Part shown: piece by piece, positions 18,028-25,120 of the stretch | How positions within the stretch are numbered: position 1 is the first letter of the stretch | Layout: every line of letters starts with the position of its first letter | Assembly (NCBI GenBank): GCA_947624985.1 | Contig: CANQMO010000014.1 | Span: 1 to 64,000, forward strand | Reading direction: 5' to 3' | From: an uncultured Oscillospiraceae bacterium | GTDB lineage: Bacteria > Bacillota > Clostridia > Oscillospirales > Oscillospiraceae | Length of the DNA stretch: 64,000 bases | Made by a program: the position numbers and the translations under genes | Notes under the pieces: generated by a model | What the model saw: the letters and a program-made list of their open reading frames with translations, nothing else | Told to the model about the DNA's origin: nothing | The model's database searches: none

Positions 18028-19470
18028 ATGGAAAAAGAAGCAAATGCGTTTCTGGGCGACCGGCCCGTGGGAAAGCTCATGGGAAAGTACGCCGTGCCCT
18101 GTATCATCTCGCTGCTGGTAGGCGCGCTCTATAACATCGTGGACCAGATCTTCATCGCCAACGCCGCCTATCTCGGCTCCTACGGCAACGCGGCCAACAC
18201 GGTGGTTTTCCCCTTGACGGTCATCGCTCTGGCCATCGCCGTCATGATCGGGGACGGCTGCTGCGCCTTCGTGAGCCTGAGCCTGGGCAAAAACGAGACG
18301 GTGGACGCCAGAAAGAGCGTAGGCAACGCCGTGGTCATGACCGTGGTAGGCGGCGTGGCGCTGTGCGCGGTATACCTCCTTTTTGCCGACCCCATCATCG
18401 CGCTGTTCGGCGGCACGGTCAACGACGAGACCTGCCGGTATTCTCAGGAATACTTCTTCTGGATCGCCCTGGGCGTGCCCTTTTACATGTTCGGCCAGGC
18501 CATGAACCCCATCATCCGGGCGGACGGCTCGCCCCGGTTCGCCATGGTATCCACCCTGGCGGGGGCGGTGCTCAACATCATACTGGACCCGGTGTTCATC
18601 TTCGTTTTCCGCTGGGGCATGATGGGCGCGGCGGTGGCCACGGTGCTGGGTCAGATCGTGACGGCTGCGCTGGCGGCGTGGTATCTGGCGCACATGCGGC
18701 TCGTTCGTCCGGCGCGGGGCGACTACCGTGTGGACCGGCGTATCGCCGGGCGGACCCTGGTCCTGGGTATCACCAGCTTCCTGTCTCAGATCTCACTGGT
18801 CATGGCCATGGCCGCCGTCAACAATATGCTGCGCAAGTACGGGGCCCTGGACCCGGTGTTCGGCCAGGCCCAGTACGCTCAGATCCCCATGGCGGTGGTG
18901 GGGATCGTGATGAAGTTCTTCCAGATCGTCATCTCCGTGGTGGTGGGCATGGCGGCTGGGTGCATACCCATCGCCGGCTACAACATGGGCGCGGGGCACA
19001 AGGGCCGGGTGCGGAGCCTCTTTTCCCGGCTGCTGACGGCAGAGGCCGCCGTGGGTGTCGTGGCCCTCATAGTTGTGGAGTGCTTCCCGGCGCGGCTCAT
19101 CGCCATCTTCGGCGCGGATAACGAGAGCGCGTACTATACGGACTTCGCAATGCGGTCCTTCCGGATCTATCTCAGCATGGTGGTGTTCGCCTGCGTGAAC
19201 AAGGCGTGCTTCATCTTCCTACAGGCCATGGGCAAGGCGCTGGCCTCTACCATGCTGTCCATGGTGCGGGAGGTCGTGTTCGGCGTAGGCTTCGCGCTGC
19301 TCCTGCCCCGGTTTTTCGGGCTGGACGGGGTGCTTTTCTCCATGCCGGTTTCCGACGCGCTGACTTTTCTGATCGCCGTCGTGCTGATCGTGCGGACCTA
19401 TAAGGAGTTGTGGGGCGAGGCGAAGCCCCTCCCGCAAAGCAGGCCCCGGATCCTTTCCGACGTGTCCTGA
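18028..19470 (+). CDS. MATE-family multidrug efflux transporter
   Basis: A 480-residue integral membrane protein with about twelve hydrophobic segments in two six-helix halves. Family features include GKYAVPCIISLLVGALYNIVDQIFI, QAMNPIIRADGSPRFAM and the second-half VVVGMAAGCIPIAGYNMGAG. MATE proteins export cationic drugs or metabolites using Na+ or H+ gradients. GAAAGGAAGTC precedes the ATG. It is expressed singly behind the promoter/hairpin leader, which suggests inducible expression; no adjacent regulator is seen. Confidence 0.92.
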   Translation: MEKEANAFLGDRPVGKLMGKYAVPCIISLLVGALYNIVDQIFIANAAYLGSYGNAANTVVFPLTVIALAIAVMIGDGCCAFVSLSLGKNETVDARKSVGNAVVMTVVGGVALCAVYLLFADPIIALFGGTVNDETCRYSQEYFFWIALGVPFYMFGQAMNPIIRADGSPRFAMVSTLAGAVLNIILDPVFIFVFRWGMMGAAVATVLGQIVTAALAAWYLAHMRLVRPARGDYRVDRRIAGRTLVLGITSFLSQISLVMAMAAVNNMLRKYGALDPVFGQAQYAQIPMAVVGIVMKFFQIVISVVVGMAAGCIPIAGYNMGAGHKGRVRSLFSRLLTAEAAVGVVALIVVECFPARLIAIFGADNESAYYTDFAMRSFRIYLSMVVFACVNKACFIFLQAMGKALASTMLSMVREVVFGVGFALLLPRFFGLDGVLFSMPVSDALTFLIAVVLIVRTYKELWGEAKPLPQSRPRILSDVS

Positions 19471-19609
19471 GCGCCTGCGCCGATATCCGGAAGCGGTTTT
19501 TCCGGCGTTTAAAAAAAGACGCGTTCCGCGGCGGCCCCGTAGCTTCCGGGCCGTCCCGGCGCGCATAAGATCGCCCGGAGCGGGGAAAACTGGCTCCGGG
19601 TGATCATGT

Positions 19610-20254
19610 TTGGACGAAGTAAAGACCGAGGACATCAAGGAGCTTGGGACCACCGGCCCGTCGGAGATACAGGTGCTGACCATCATCGGCCAGATCGAGG
19701 GGCACCAGGTGCTGGGCGAGGAGAACAAGACCACGAAATACGAGCATGTGATGCCGTTGCTGGCAGCGGTGGAGGAGTCCCCCGACGTGAAGGGCCTGCT
19801 CATTTTGCTCAACACCGTCGGCGGCGATATCGAAGCGGGACTTGCCATCGCGGAGCTTATCGCGGGGATGAGAAAGCCTACAGCGTCTCTGGTGCTGGGC
19901 GGCGGGCACTCCATCGGCGTGCCTTTGGCGGTGGCGGCCAAGCGCAGCTTCATCGCGCCCTCCGCCTCCATGACGATCCATCCCGTGCGCCTGAACGGTA
20001 CGGTCATCGGCGTGAGCCAGACCTATGAGTATTTTGCCAGGACCCGGGAGAGGATCGTCCGGTTCGTGACAGAAAATTCCCACATCAGCCGGGAGCGGTT
20101 TTTGGAGTACATGCTCAAGACGGGGGAGCTTGCAAACGATGTGGGCAGTATCATCGACGGAGAGGAGGCCGTGGCCTGCGGCCTGATGGACCAGCTGGGG
20201 AGCCTTGCGGACGCGCTGGCGTGGCTGCACGGGCAGGAGAAGAAATCGGAATGA
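19610..20254 (+). CDS. ClpP-like (TepA/ClpP_2) protease
   Basis: A 214-residue serine peptidase of the ClpP superfamily, translocation-enhancing-protein type. LLILLNTVGGDIEAGLAIAEL forms the oxyanion strand, Ser lies in LGGGHSIGVPLAVAA, His in ASMTIHPVRLNG, and Asp candidates in ANDVGSIIDGEEAVACGLMDQLG. The protein begins at TTG 19610: a stop lies three codons before, and GGGTGATC (19598-19605) pairs extensively with the 16S 3' end. There is no signal peptide, so a cytoplasmic role is likely. It stands alone just upstream of tRNA-Gln. Confidence 0.9.
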   Translation: MDEVKTEDIKELGTTGPSEIQVLTIIGQIEGHQVLGEENKTTKYEHVMPLLAAVEESPDVKGLLILLNTVGGDIEAGLAIAELIAGMRKPTASLVLGGGHSIGVPLAVAAKRSFIAPSASMTIHPVRLNGTVIGVSQTYEYFARTRERIVRFVTENSHISRERFLEYMLKTGELANDVGSIIDGEEAVACGLMDQLGSLADALAWLHGQEKKSE

Positions 20255-20282
20255 AAAATTTACCGAGTCAGGGAATTAATCC

Positions 20283-20311
20283 TTGACAATTTTAAGAAAT
20301 AGTGGCATAAT
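20283..20311 (+). promoter_or_regulatory. Consensus promoter of tRNA-Gln
   Basis: TTGACA (20283-20288), 17-nt spacer, CATAAT (20306-20311), 20 nt before the tRNA 5' end. Confidence 0.9.
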
Positions 20312-20330
20312 ACACACCGTTCAGCAGTGT

Positions 20331-20404
20331 AGCGGGATTGTGTAAAGGTAGCACAGCGGACTCTGACTCCGTATGTGAGGGTTCGAATCCTTCTCCCGCT
20401 GCCA
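20331..20404 (+). tRNA. tRNA-Gln (anticodon CTG)
   Basis: A 74-nt cloverleaf: acceptor AGCGGGA pairs with TCCCGCT, D-arm, anticodon stem CGGA/TCCG with loop CTCTGAC (anticodon CTG), T arm GAGGG-TTCGAAT-CCTTC and encoded GCCA. Its 3' 26 nt are the left copy of the integration repeat, so the mature tRNA is restored after integration. Its terminator comes from the integrated element. Confidence 0.97.
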
Positions 20405-20406
20405 AC
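20379..20406 (+). other. attL of element 1 (28-bp core)
   Basis: The 28 bases from the T-arm to two bases past the tRNA CCA are repeated exactly at 56771-56798. An integrase gene lies just inside the left copy, so this is the left junction of the prophage in the tRNA gene. Confidence 0.95.
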
Positions 20407-20449
20407 CCGGAAAGCGTTGAATCACAACGCTTTCCGGGTTTTCTTTTTA
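20404..20449 (+). terminator. Terminator for tRNA-Gln supplied by the prophage
   Basis: A perfect 16-bp stem (20404-20419 with 20425-20440), 5-nt loop and TTCTTTTT directly after the tRNA. All but its first bases lie on the phage side of the core, so it arrived with element 1. Confidence 0.9.
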
Positions 20450-20525
20450 TTATCAGGGGTTTGCGGGCTTGGCAGATTATCAGGTCTTTGTTAATAAAAG
20501 CAGCTTTTTGCGAGATTTTGACAAG

Positions 20526-20573
20526 AAAATGCTAACTAAAATGCTAACTAAAATGCTAACTAAAAATGCTAAT
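20526..20573. repeat. Four AAAATGCTAACT repeats, putative integrase arm sites (P')
   Basis: Three exact 12-bp units (20526, 20538, 20550) and one variant (20562-20573) between attL and int. Two more copies lie near attR at 56690-56713. Copies on both sides of the core in the excised circle are what arm-type integrase sites look like. Confidence 0.75.
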
Positions 20574-20588
20574 GAGGGCCGGGAACGG

Positions 20589-21701
20589 TCAATTCGTTCC
20601 CGGCCTCGTCGTATTTCCCGAAAAGAAGCTTTCAATGCTCCGGGTGTATTTGCTCACGTCTGATCTGGCAATGTGGGTGTATATCTTCCGCATTGTCTCA
20701 AAGTCGCTCCACCCGCCGATCTGCATGACGATCTTTTCAGGGACGCCCAGATGGTAGCAGAGTGAAACGAATGAGTGGCGCAGGCCGTGAACTCCTACTT
20801 TTGGGAGACCTGATTTCTCACAGACGGCGTTGATACGGGACCAGAGAGCGTTTGGGGGTACCGAAACGACCAATGCGTCGGCGTCAGGCTTCTTGGCAAC
20901 CTTTAGCGCGTTATACAGTTCGTCGATCATAATGGGTACGATCCGGTTTGAAGATCGGTTCTTGTTCTCCTTGCGATATACGAGCTTGTTTTCATCGTTC
21001 GGGACGGCGGACCCGCTGACGTGTATAATTTTTTTCTTGAGATCGACATTCCCCCAGGTAAGGGCCAGCAACTCAGAGCGGCGCAAGCTGGACAGGGCCA
21101 GCAGGGACGGGATGGCAATACTGGTGTCCTTTACGGCCTCTATGAATGGGCGGATCTGCTCCGGCTCCAGAAATGGTCTCTCTTGCTGGATTATCTGCGG
21201 TAGGATCACTTTTGGCCGGCTACCGCTAGTCTCTGCCACGGCAGAGGAAATGAGGCCCCAGGCGTTCTTTAGTGTCTTTGGGGCGCAGGTACTGGCCTCG
21301 CGGCTGACCATGGTCTGCCAGTCGATGGAGGAGATGTCCGTATCCATGAAGGCTTGGAAACGGCTTTTGCGCATGATCTTATAATTCCGTATGGTCACGG
21401 GGGACAGAACACCGGCTCGCCGGGCAATGTAAGCGTCTACCGCCTCTCCAAGCGTGGGGAGCTTCTCTGGCGCCGATGAATCCAGTTCTGGCTCGGCGGG
21501 CTTTTCCCGCTTACCCACCAGGTACTGGCTCTTGATATACGCCGCCTGTTTGACGCACTCACGCTCGGTATTACCAGTGACCGGAATACTTTCTCCGCCT
21601 AGACGAAGCTGGATAAACCATGTGCCGGACTTGAGTTTCCGCGCTTTTGGGACGTTCGTTTCGCTCTCCTCCTTGCTTTTTCCGGGGGAGTGTGCTACCA
21701 T
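20589..21701 (-). CDS. int: Tyrosine integrase of element 1
   Basis: A 370-residue phage integrase. The N-terminal arm-binding part (KLKSGTWFIQLRLGGESI) and SAM-like core-binding domain (about 85-170) precede the catalytic domain. Arg lies in SSLRRSELLAL (about 205), the H-x-x-R box in HGLRHSF (about 303) and the nucleophilic Tyr in RKIYTHIA (about 340). It points toward attL and is the first gene inside the element. No strong ribosome site precedes ATG 21701, so expression may depend on upstream translation or be kept low. Confidence 0.95.
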   Translation of the reverse strand: MVAHSPGKSKEESETNVPKARKLKSGTWFIQLRLGGESIPVTGNTERECVKQAAYIKSQYLVGKREKPAEPELDSSAPEKLPTLGEAVDAYIARRAGVLSPVTIRNYKIMRKSRFQAFMDTDISSIDWQTMVSREASTCAPKTLKNAWGLISSAVAETSGSRPKVILPQIIQQERPFLEPEQIRPFIEAVKDTSIAIPSLLALSSLRRSELLALTWGNVDLKKKIIHVSGSAVPNDENKLVYRKENKNRSSNRIVPIMIDELYNALKVAKKPDADALVVSVPPNALWSRINAVCEKSGLPKVGVHGLRHSFVSLCYHLGVPEKIVMQIGGWSDFETMRKIYTHIARSDVSKYTRSIESFFSGNTTRPGTN

Positions 21702-21707
21702 AAAAGG

Positions 21708-21782
21708 GTAGATTAACCCCCGTGCGTGTGGTGGTTTTCTACGTTGCCGCTTCCGGTGTGCGAGACCGGGAGCGGCTTTTTT
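21708..21782 (+). ncRNA. Candidate ~75-nt small RNA divergent to int (element 1)
   Basis: A weak promoter on the plus strand (TTGCTT, 17 nt, TACCAT at 21673-21701) is followed about 75 nt later by a terminator hairpin (21746-21756 with 21766-21776, T6). No plus-strand gene ends here, and reading the hairpin on the minus strand gives no T run. A similar promoter-terminator pair with related hairpin sequence occupies the same place in element 2. It may regulate int, or simply be an insulating terminator. Confidence 0.35.
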
Positions 21783-21785
21783 GTT

Positions 21786-22523
21786 TTACAGGTCTATCTG
21801 TGTACCTGTTCCTCTAAGCTGCTTTTTATATGCGGAAATGAATTTTCGCCCATCACTGCCCCAGTCTGTGAGGCTCAAGATGATGTACTTTGTATCTTTG
21901 CCAGGATCTCCGTAGGCGAAAATGAGATAACGGCTGTAATTGCGGACGGTTTTCTGCTTGGCACTGCCGCCGATAATGGCACCGAGAGGGCCGAACAGTG
22001 CAGCGCCGGCGACCGCTCCGCCTATACTGGAGACATATTGCTGCTGGATTGCCTTTTTTGTGGTCTTTGTGACAGACCGCACTTTGCTGTGTGCGAGAGC
22101 AAACGTTTGATTCATAGCAGAAAAAGATAGGTGATCTGACCAGTAAGATACCTTGCACTTTGTTTCCGGTGGGAAATTCAGGCCGGACATATGATAAAAG
22201 TGGCCGGAGAAAAAAGGTTTGTCCGTGGTTCGTGGCGACGGCCTAGAAGAGCGCGTATGTGCGATTCGGCTTTGAGCGATGAGGGAAGGGCCGCGGGGCC
22301 TAATGGCAACGAGGTGAACCTTGTCTTTTTCGGGTGCTTTTCTGGGGCCGATAGACCGGAAAAAGAGAAAAATAAAAACAAGAGAAGGGATGATTATCAG
22401 GGCGTATGCATACCAGTCGGGCGGGTCAGTGGTCGGGTAAATAATAGTGGCCAAGATGATACCGAGGCCAAACAAACCAGCTCCACAGAAGGCAGCTCCT
22501 ACAATTCGGAGAAAAGTTTTCAT
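21786..22523 (-). CDS. Membrane protein of the lysogeny module, PH-like C-terminal region
   Basis: A 245-residue protein with two N-terminal transmembrane helices (about 5-27 and 38-57), a basic linker, and a C-terminal soluble region: a beta-rich stretch, then a Gly/Ala-rich helix (SSIGGAVAGAALFGPLGAIIGG) and two further strands. That order resembles bacterial PH-like or SHOCT-associated membrane proteins. It lies between int and the repressor on the same strand, the place where prophages keep genes expressed in the lysogen, so superinfection exclusion or defence is a reasonable but untested guess. Confidence 0.7.
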   Translation of the reverse strand: MKTFLRIVGAAFCGAGLFGLGIILATIIYPTTDPPDWYAYALIIIPSLVFIFLFFRSIGPRKAPEKDKVHLVAIRPRGPSLIAQSRIAHTRSSRPSPRTTDKPFFSGHFYHMSGLNFPPETKCKVSYWSDHLSFSAMNQTFALAHSKVRSVTKTTKKAIQQQYVSSIGGAVAGAALFGPLGAIIGGSAKQKTVRNYSRYLIFAYGDPGKDTKYIILSLTDWGSDGRKFISAYKKQLRGTGTQIDL

Positions 22524-22538
22524 GGGGCACCTCTCCGG

Positions 22539-23171
22539 TCAATATGAAATCTGGTTTCGGACGACGCGGCCTTGGATACGAATACGGGTGGACCGGGCAT
22601 CGTAAACCTGGGGCTTGTGAATTGGATTGGTAGACTGGGGCATAAGGGTAATGGTATCACCGTCTCGGTAAAACCGCTTTACTGTGGCGTCATCGTCGTC
22701 AACCAAGACAACGGCAATGTCGCCGTTGTCCACAATATCCTGCCTACGGATGATGAGCAGATCGCCGTCGTGGATACGGGCGGCGTCCATGCTGTCACCG
22801 TTCACCCGAAGGGCAAAATATTCCGCGCCGCCATTCAGGTCCGTATAGGTGTAGCCCTCGATATGCTCGTCCGCATAGAGGGGATGGCCCGCGCTGATGT
22901 GGCCAAGGATTGGAATGCGGTGCGTGGGGTGGTAAGGGGTGAAGCCAGGGATCGGATGGGCGTTTTCGATATCGCTTCGGCCAATTAGATAATCCATATC
23001 AACGTTAAAAATGTCGGCTATGGCTTCACAAATCTCGAAATCGGGTTCGCGTTGACCTGTTTCATACATTCCAACTGCGCTCCTGGATTTACCTAGTAGT
23101 GTAGCTAACTGGTCCTGAGACATGTTTCTCTTTGTGCGAAGAAGCTTGATCCTCTCGGCATATATTTTCAT
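22539..23171 (-). CDS. CI/LexA-like prophage repressor
   Basis: A 210-residue repressor. The XRE helix-turn-helix (about 3-60, MSQDQLATLLGKSRSAVGMYE) is followed by a linker and an S24 peptidase-like domain: cleavage pair Ala-Gly in ISAGHPLY, catalytic Ser in VNGDSMDAARIHDGD and Lys in ATVKRFYRDGD. RecA-stimulated self-cleavage is expected, giving SOS induction. Start ATG 23171 is chosen because AGAGGTG precedes it; an upstream in-frame GTG has no site. Its own promoter overlaps operator O1. Confidence 0.93.
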   Translation of the reverse strand: MKIYAERIKLLRTKRNMSQDQLATLLGKSRSAVGMYETGQREPDFEICEAIADIFNVDMDYLIGRSDIENAHPIPGFTPYHPTHRIPILGHISAGHPLYADEHIEGYTYTDLNGGAEYFALRVNGDSMDAARIHDGDLLIIRRQDIVDNGDIAVVLVDDDDATVKRFYRDGDTITLMPQSTNPIHKPQVYDARSTRIRIQGRVVRNQISY

Positions 23172-23205
23172 GTAGCACACCTCTTTTCATGTGGGGCTTT
23201 CTTAC

Positions 23206-23233
23206 ATAGTATCACAAAACGTGATAAAGTCAA
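23206..23233 (-). promoter_or_regulatory. Repressor promoter with operator O1 in its spacer
   Basis: On the minus strand TTGACT (23228-23233), 16 nt, TACTAT (23206-23211). The spacer contains O1, TCACAAAACGTGA (23212-23224), so the repressor or Cro can shut its own synthesis. Confidence 0.75.
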
Positions 23234-23299
23234 GAAAAAATGTCACAAATAGTGTTGACAAACTGTAAGGAAGTGATATAATACAGTCACGAAACGTGA
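23212..23299. promoter_or_regulatory. Operator cluster O1-O3 (TCAC-N5-GTGA)
   Basis: Three 13-bp dyads: O1 23212-23224 in the repressor promoter spacer, O2 23243-23255 (one half-site TAGTGT, imperfect) touching the -35 of the rightward promoter, and O3 23287-23299 just past its -10. A fourth copy, TCACGAAAAGTGA, lies at 23520-23532 after the cro-like gene. They are the likely binding sites of the repressor and its antagonist. Confidence 0.8.
23255..23282 (+). promoter_or_regulatory. Rightward early promoter (PR-like)
   Basis: TTGACA (23255-23260), 16 nt, TATAAT (23277-23282), bracketed by O2 and O3, driving the cro-like gene and the early operon. Confidence 0.85.
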
Positions 23300-23316
23300 C
23301 GAAAGGAGGTGTGAGT

Positions 23317-23517
23317 TTGGATAATCAGGCAATTGCAACGAGACTAGTAGATCATCGTGGCAGAAAACGGCGGGAGGTTGTAGCGGCAGATTTGGGAATT
23401 AGTGTTTCTGCTGTCGCCATGTATGAAAGAGGGGCAAGGATTCCTAGAGATGAAATCAAAGAGAAGATGGCCGAATATTATAACACCACCGTGGGGGCTC
23501 TTTTTTTTGATGAGTAA
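23317..23517 (+). CDS. Cro-like XRE protein
   Basis: A 66-residue single helix-turn-helix protein (REVVAADLGISVSAVAMYERGARIPRDE), the first gene from the rightward promoter. TTG 23317 is the start because AAAGGAGGT lies 7 nt before it; an in-frame GTG at 23311 is too close to that site. By position it should be the antagonist of the repressor and use the same TCAC-N5-GTGA operators. Confidence 0.88.
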   Translation: MDNQAIATRLVDHRGRKRREVVAADLGISVSAVAMYERGARIPRDEIKEKMAEYYNTTVGALFFDE

Positions 23518-23519
23518 TG

Positions 23520-23532
23520 TCACGAAAAGTGA
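23520..23532. promoter_or_regulatory. Operator O4
   Basis: TCACGAAAAGTGA, a further match to the switch operators, between the cro-like gene and the next early gene. No promoter is obvious here, so it may act as an auxiliary or roadblock site. Confidence 0.6.
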
Positions 23533-23564
23533 TAATTAAACAGAAAGAAAGGAGCTGAGAAAAG

Positions 23565-23816
23565 ATGAACGCAAAGGTAAGGATATTGGATAACGGCCGG
23601 GGGGCCTGGCTGGAACTGGACGGGAAAACGATGGGAGAGGGTATCGACCTCATTGAGTACAAAAAGAAAGGATCTGATCCGGCGGAGCTGACCATCCATA
23701 TCCAGAACACTGACGACTTCCAATTCCACCCGGACGGGACCTTTGACAAGGCCGAGAAGTGGCTGAAGGAGCAGACCGGTTCCGGAAAGCCACTTCTGGC
23801 AACACCATGGGATTAA
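23565..23816 (+). CDS. Small early phage protein, unknown
   Basis: An 83-residue acidic protein (MNAKVRILDNGRGAWLELDG) with predicted beta-strands in the first half and a C-terminal helix. AAAGGAGCTGAG precedes the ATG. Second gene of the rightward early operon. It is not recognised and carries no catalytic motif. Its stop codon overlaps that of the convergent minus-strand gene. Confidence 0.7.
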   Translation: MNAKVRILDNGRGAWLELDGKTMGEGIDLIEYKKKGSDPAELTIHIQNTDDFQFHPDGTFDKAEKWLKEQTGSGKPLLATPWD

Positions 23817-24019
23817 CTATTTGCTCCTTGGATCGCTTGAGGCGTAAGGGATATCGTCCCGATAATGTTGTGCTTTTGGGTAATGAAGCCGTTATCTTCA
23901 AGTTCCATTAGCACACGATCCGGGACGTCCATGTAAAAGGTATATGGAAAATCGGTATGCTTTGTTTCCTTATATGCCTTGACCATTTTCCTTAAAAGCG
24001 AATTTGCGGCCTGGGTCAT
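23813..24019 (-). CDS. Small antisense-oriented protein in the early region, unknown
   Basis: A 68-residue protein (MTQAANSLLRKMVKAYKETK) with a predominantly helical N-terminus and a possible small winged-helix pattern (VLMELEDNGFITQKHNI). It runs against the early operon, has a perfect AAGGAGGTGAT ribosome site and its own possible promoter (TTGCCC, 18 nt, TAGAAT) upstream on the minus strand. Expression in the lysogen is therefore plausible. Short but well supported by its start region. A longer upstream extension of the frame is noncoding. Confidence 0.6.
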   Translation of the reverse strand: MTQAANSLLRKMVKAYKETKHTDFPYTFYMDVPDRVLMELEDNGFITQKHNIIGTISLTPQAIQGANS

Positions 24020-24091
24020 AAGTATCACCTCCTTCCGTCCTGATTCTACCACAGGAGCGGGAGGGGGGCAAGCAGAAAGGAGCGTGAGCAG

Positions 24092-24388
24092 GTGGGCTTG
24101 ATTTGGTATGCGGGGCTGGGCTTTACAACGCCGCAGAGGATCGCAGAGATCGAGAAGGCCGTGACGGTCGCCCATGTCGCCGCACTCTATGAGTGGGAGC
24201 AGGAGCAGCCTCCGCGGTGGAAGGTCCGGAGGTGGAGGCGGTGGAAGGAAAGCCGGCCAACGGTAGACCGTATCCGGGAGGGTATCATAGCCGCCGTCGA
24301 GCCGCACGGTGTGAACTGTCGGCATACAACACCGACTTATCAGCTGAAAGCGGAAGATTTACCTCGTCATCCGGTGGTGCAGACTTAA
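24092..24388 (+). CDS. Hypothetical early phage protein
   Basis: A 98-residue basic protein starting at GTG 24092 after AGAAAGGAG. It has a Trp/Arg-rich middle and no recognised domain. It lies between the antisense gene and a DNA-binding-like small gene in the early operon. The coding call rests on the ribosome site and gene-dense context only. Confidence 0.5.
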   Translation: MGLIWYAGLGFTTPQRIAEIEKAVTVAHVAALYEWEQEQPPRWKVRRWRRWKESRPTVDRIREGIIAAVEPHGVNCRHTTPTYQLKAEDLPRHPVVQT

Positions 24389-24405
24389 AGGGAGGAGGCG
24401 GTGGT

Positions 24406-24687
24406 ATGCCGCGGACAAGAGAACAGGCAGCGCAAGCCGCCAGAGAAAAGGCACTCATGCGGGCAATCAACCGGTGCCAGTTTGAACGGGGATTGTGCTC
24501 CGTCCTCAAACTTTCGGCTTTTTTGCATGTCCCGTATTCCACGCTGCGGGTGGCGCTGGGCGAAAACTGCCAGAGCATGAAGCTCCGGGACTTCGGAGAG
24601 ATGGCCCGGCGGCTGGGCTTCACGGGGCGGGAGGTGTGCGCCATGCTGGGCGTGCCTTACGATGACGAGAGAGAGTGGACGGCATGA
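24406..24687 (+). CDS. Small helical early protein, possibly DNA-binding
   Basis: A 93-residue protein starting at ATG 24406 after GGGAGGAGG. The sequence LSAFLHVPYSTLRVALGENC followed by RDFGEMARRLGFTGREVCAMLG looks like an XRE-type five-helix domain with a degenerate recognition helix. Its stop overlaps the next start (ATGA). Probably an early regulatory protein. Confidence 0.65.
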   Translation: MPRTREQAAQAAREKALMRAINRCQFERGLCSVLKLSAFLHVPYSTLRVALGENCQSMKLRDFGEMARRLGFTGREVCAMLGVPYDDEREWTA

Positions 24688-24857
24688 ACAGAGAGAAGAA
24701 GGATTACAGCTTTCGGTCGTATATGCGGCGGCTGCGTGGGATGGCCGGTGACCCCCAGGGGCTGGACCGGGTGCTGAACGACGCTGAGCAGAACGGGATA
24801 CTCACCGCCGAGGAGTATGAGCGGCTGGTGATGGAGGCCGAAAGGCTGGGATTATGA
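24684..24857 (+). CDS. Small phage protein, 57 aa, unknown
   Basis: A 57-residue helical, charged protein (MNREKKDYSFRSYMRRLRGM). Its ATG overlaps the previous stop and its own stop overlaps the next ATG, indicating translational coupling. No family is recognised. Confidence 0.6.
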   Translation: MNREKKDYSFRSYMRRLRGMAGDPQGLDRVLNDAEQNGILTAEEYERLVMEAERLGL

Positions 24858-25120
24858 GCCGTGTGCCGGAGCGGTGCCGGGGGTGCTTCTTCATGCGCCC
24901 CGTGGCGCTGGGGGAAGAACAGGAGTTTATCGGGGCTTGCATATATGTGCTGGTCAGCGGCCAGCGCCGGCCATGCCCGGAGGGCGATGGCTGCACGGTG
25001 TATCAGTCAAAAGATAAGGAGGACAAGCATGACGCTGAGCAAGATCATGGCGATACTGGCCATCGTCGGGCTGATGATGGTGCTGGTATCGTACAGGAGC
25101 GTGGAGCGGGACGCGGTTGA
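24854..25120 (+). CDS. Small Cys-rich phage protein
   Basis: An 88-residue protein whose first half has paired cysteines (CRGCFF, then GACIYVLVSGQRRPCPEGDGC), a pattern seen in many small Firmicutes phage proteins and probably a zinc ribbon. The C-terminal 30 residues overlap the start of the hydrolase gene in another frame and look like low-complexity extension. Coupled to the previous gene by ATGA. Confidence 0.65.
   Translation: MSRVPERCRGCFFMRPVALGEEQEFIGACIYVLVSGQRRPCPEGDGCTVYQSKDKEDKHDAEQDHGDTGHRRADDGAGIVQERGAGRG

Noticed and set aside
16491..18107. A 538-codon minus-strand frame opposite the M18 aminopeptidase
   Set aside because: Runs across the MATE promoter and hairpin and mirrors a clear enzyme; His/Ala/Arg-rich shadow.
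24020..24325. Upstream extension of the small minus-strand gene to 170 residues
   Set aside because: The extension is Pro/Leu/Arg-rich, overlaps plus-strand genes, and lies before the perfect ribosome site of the shorter form.
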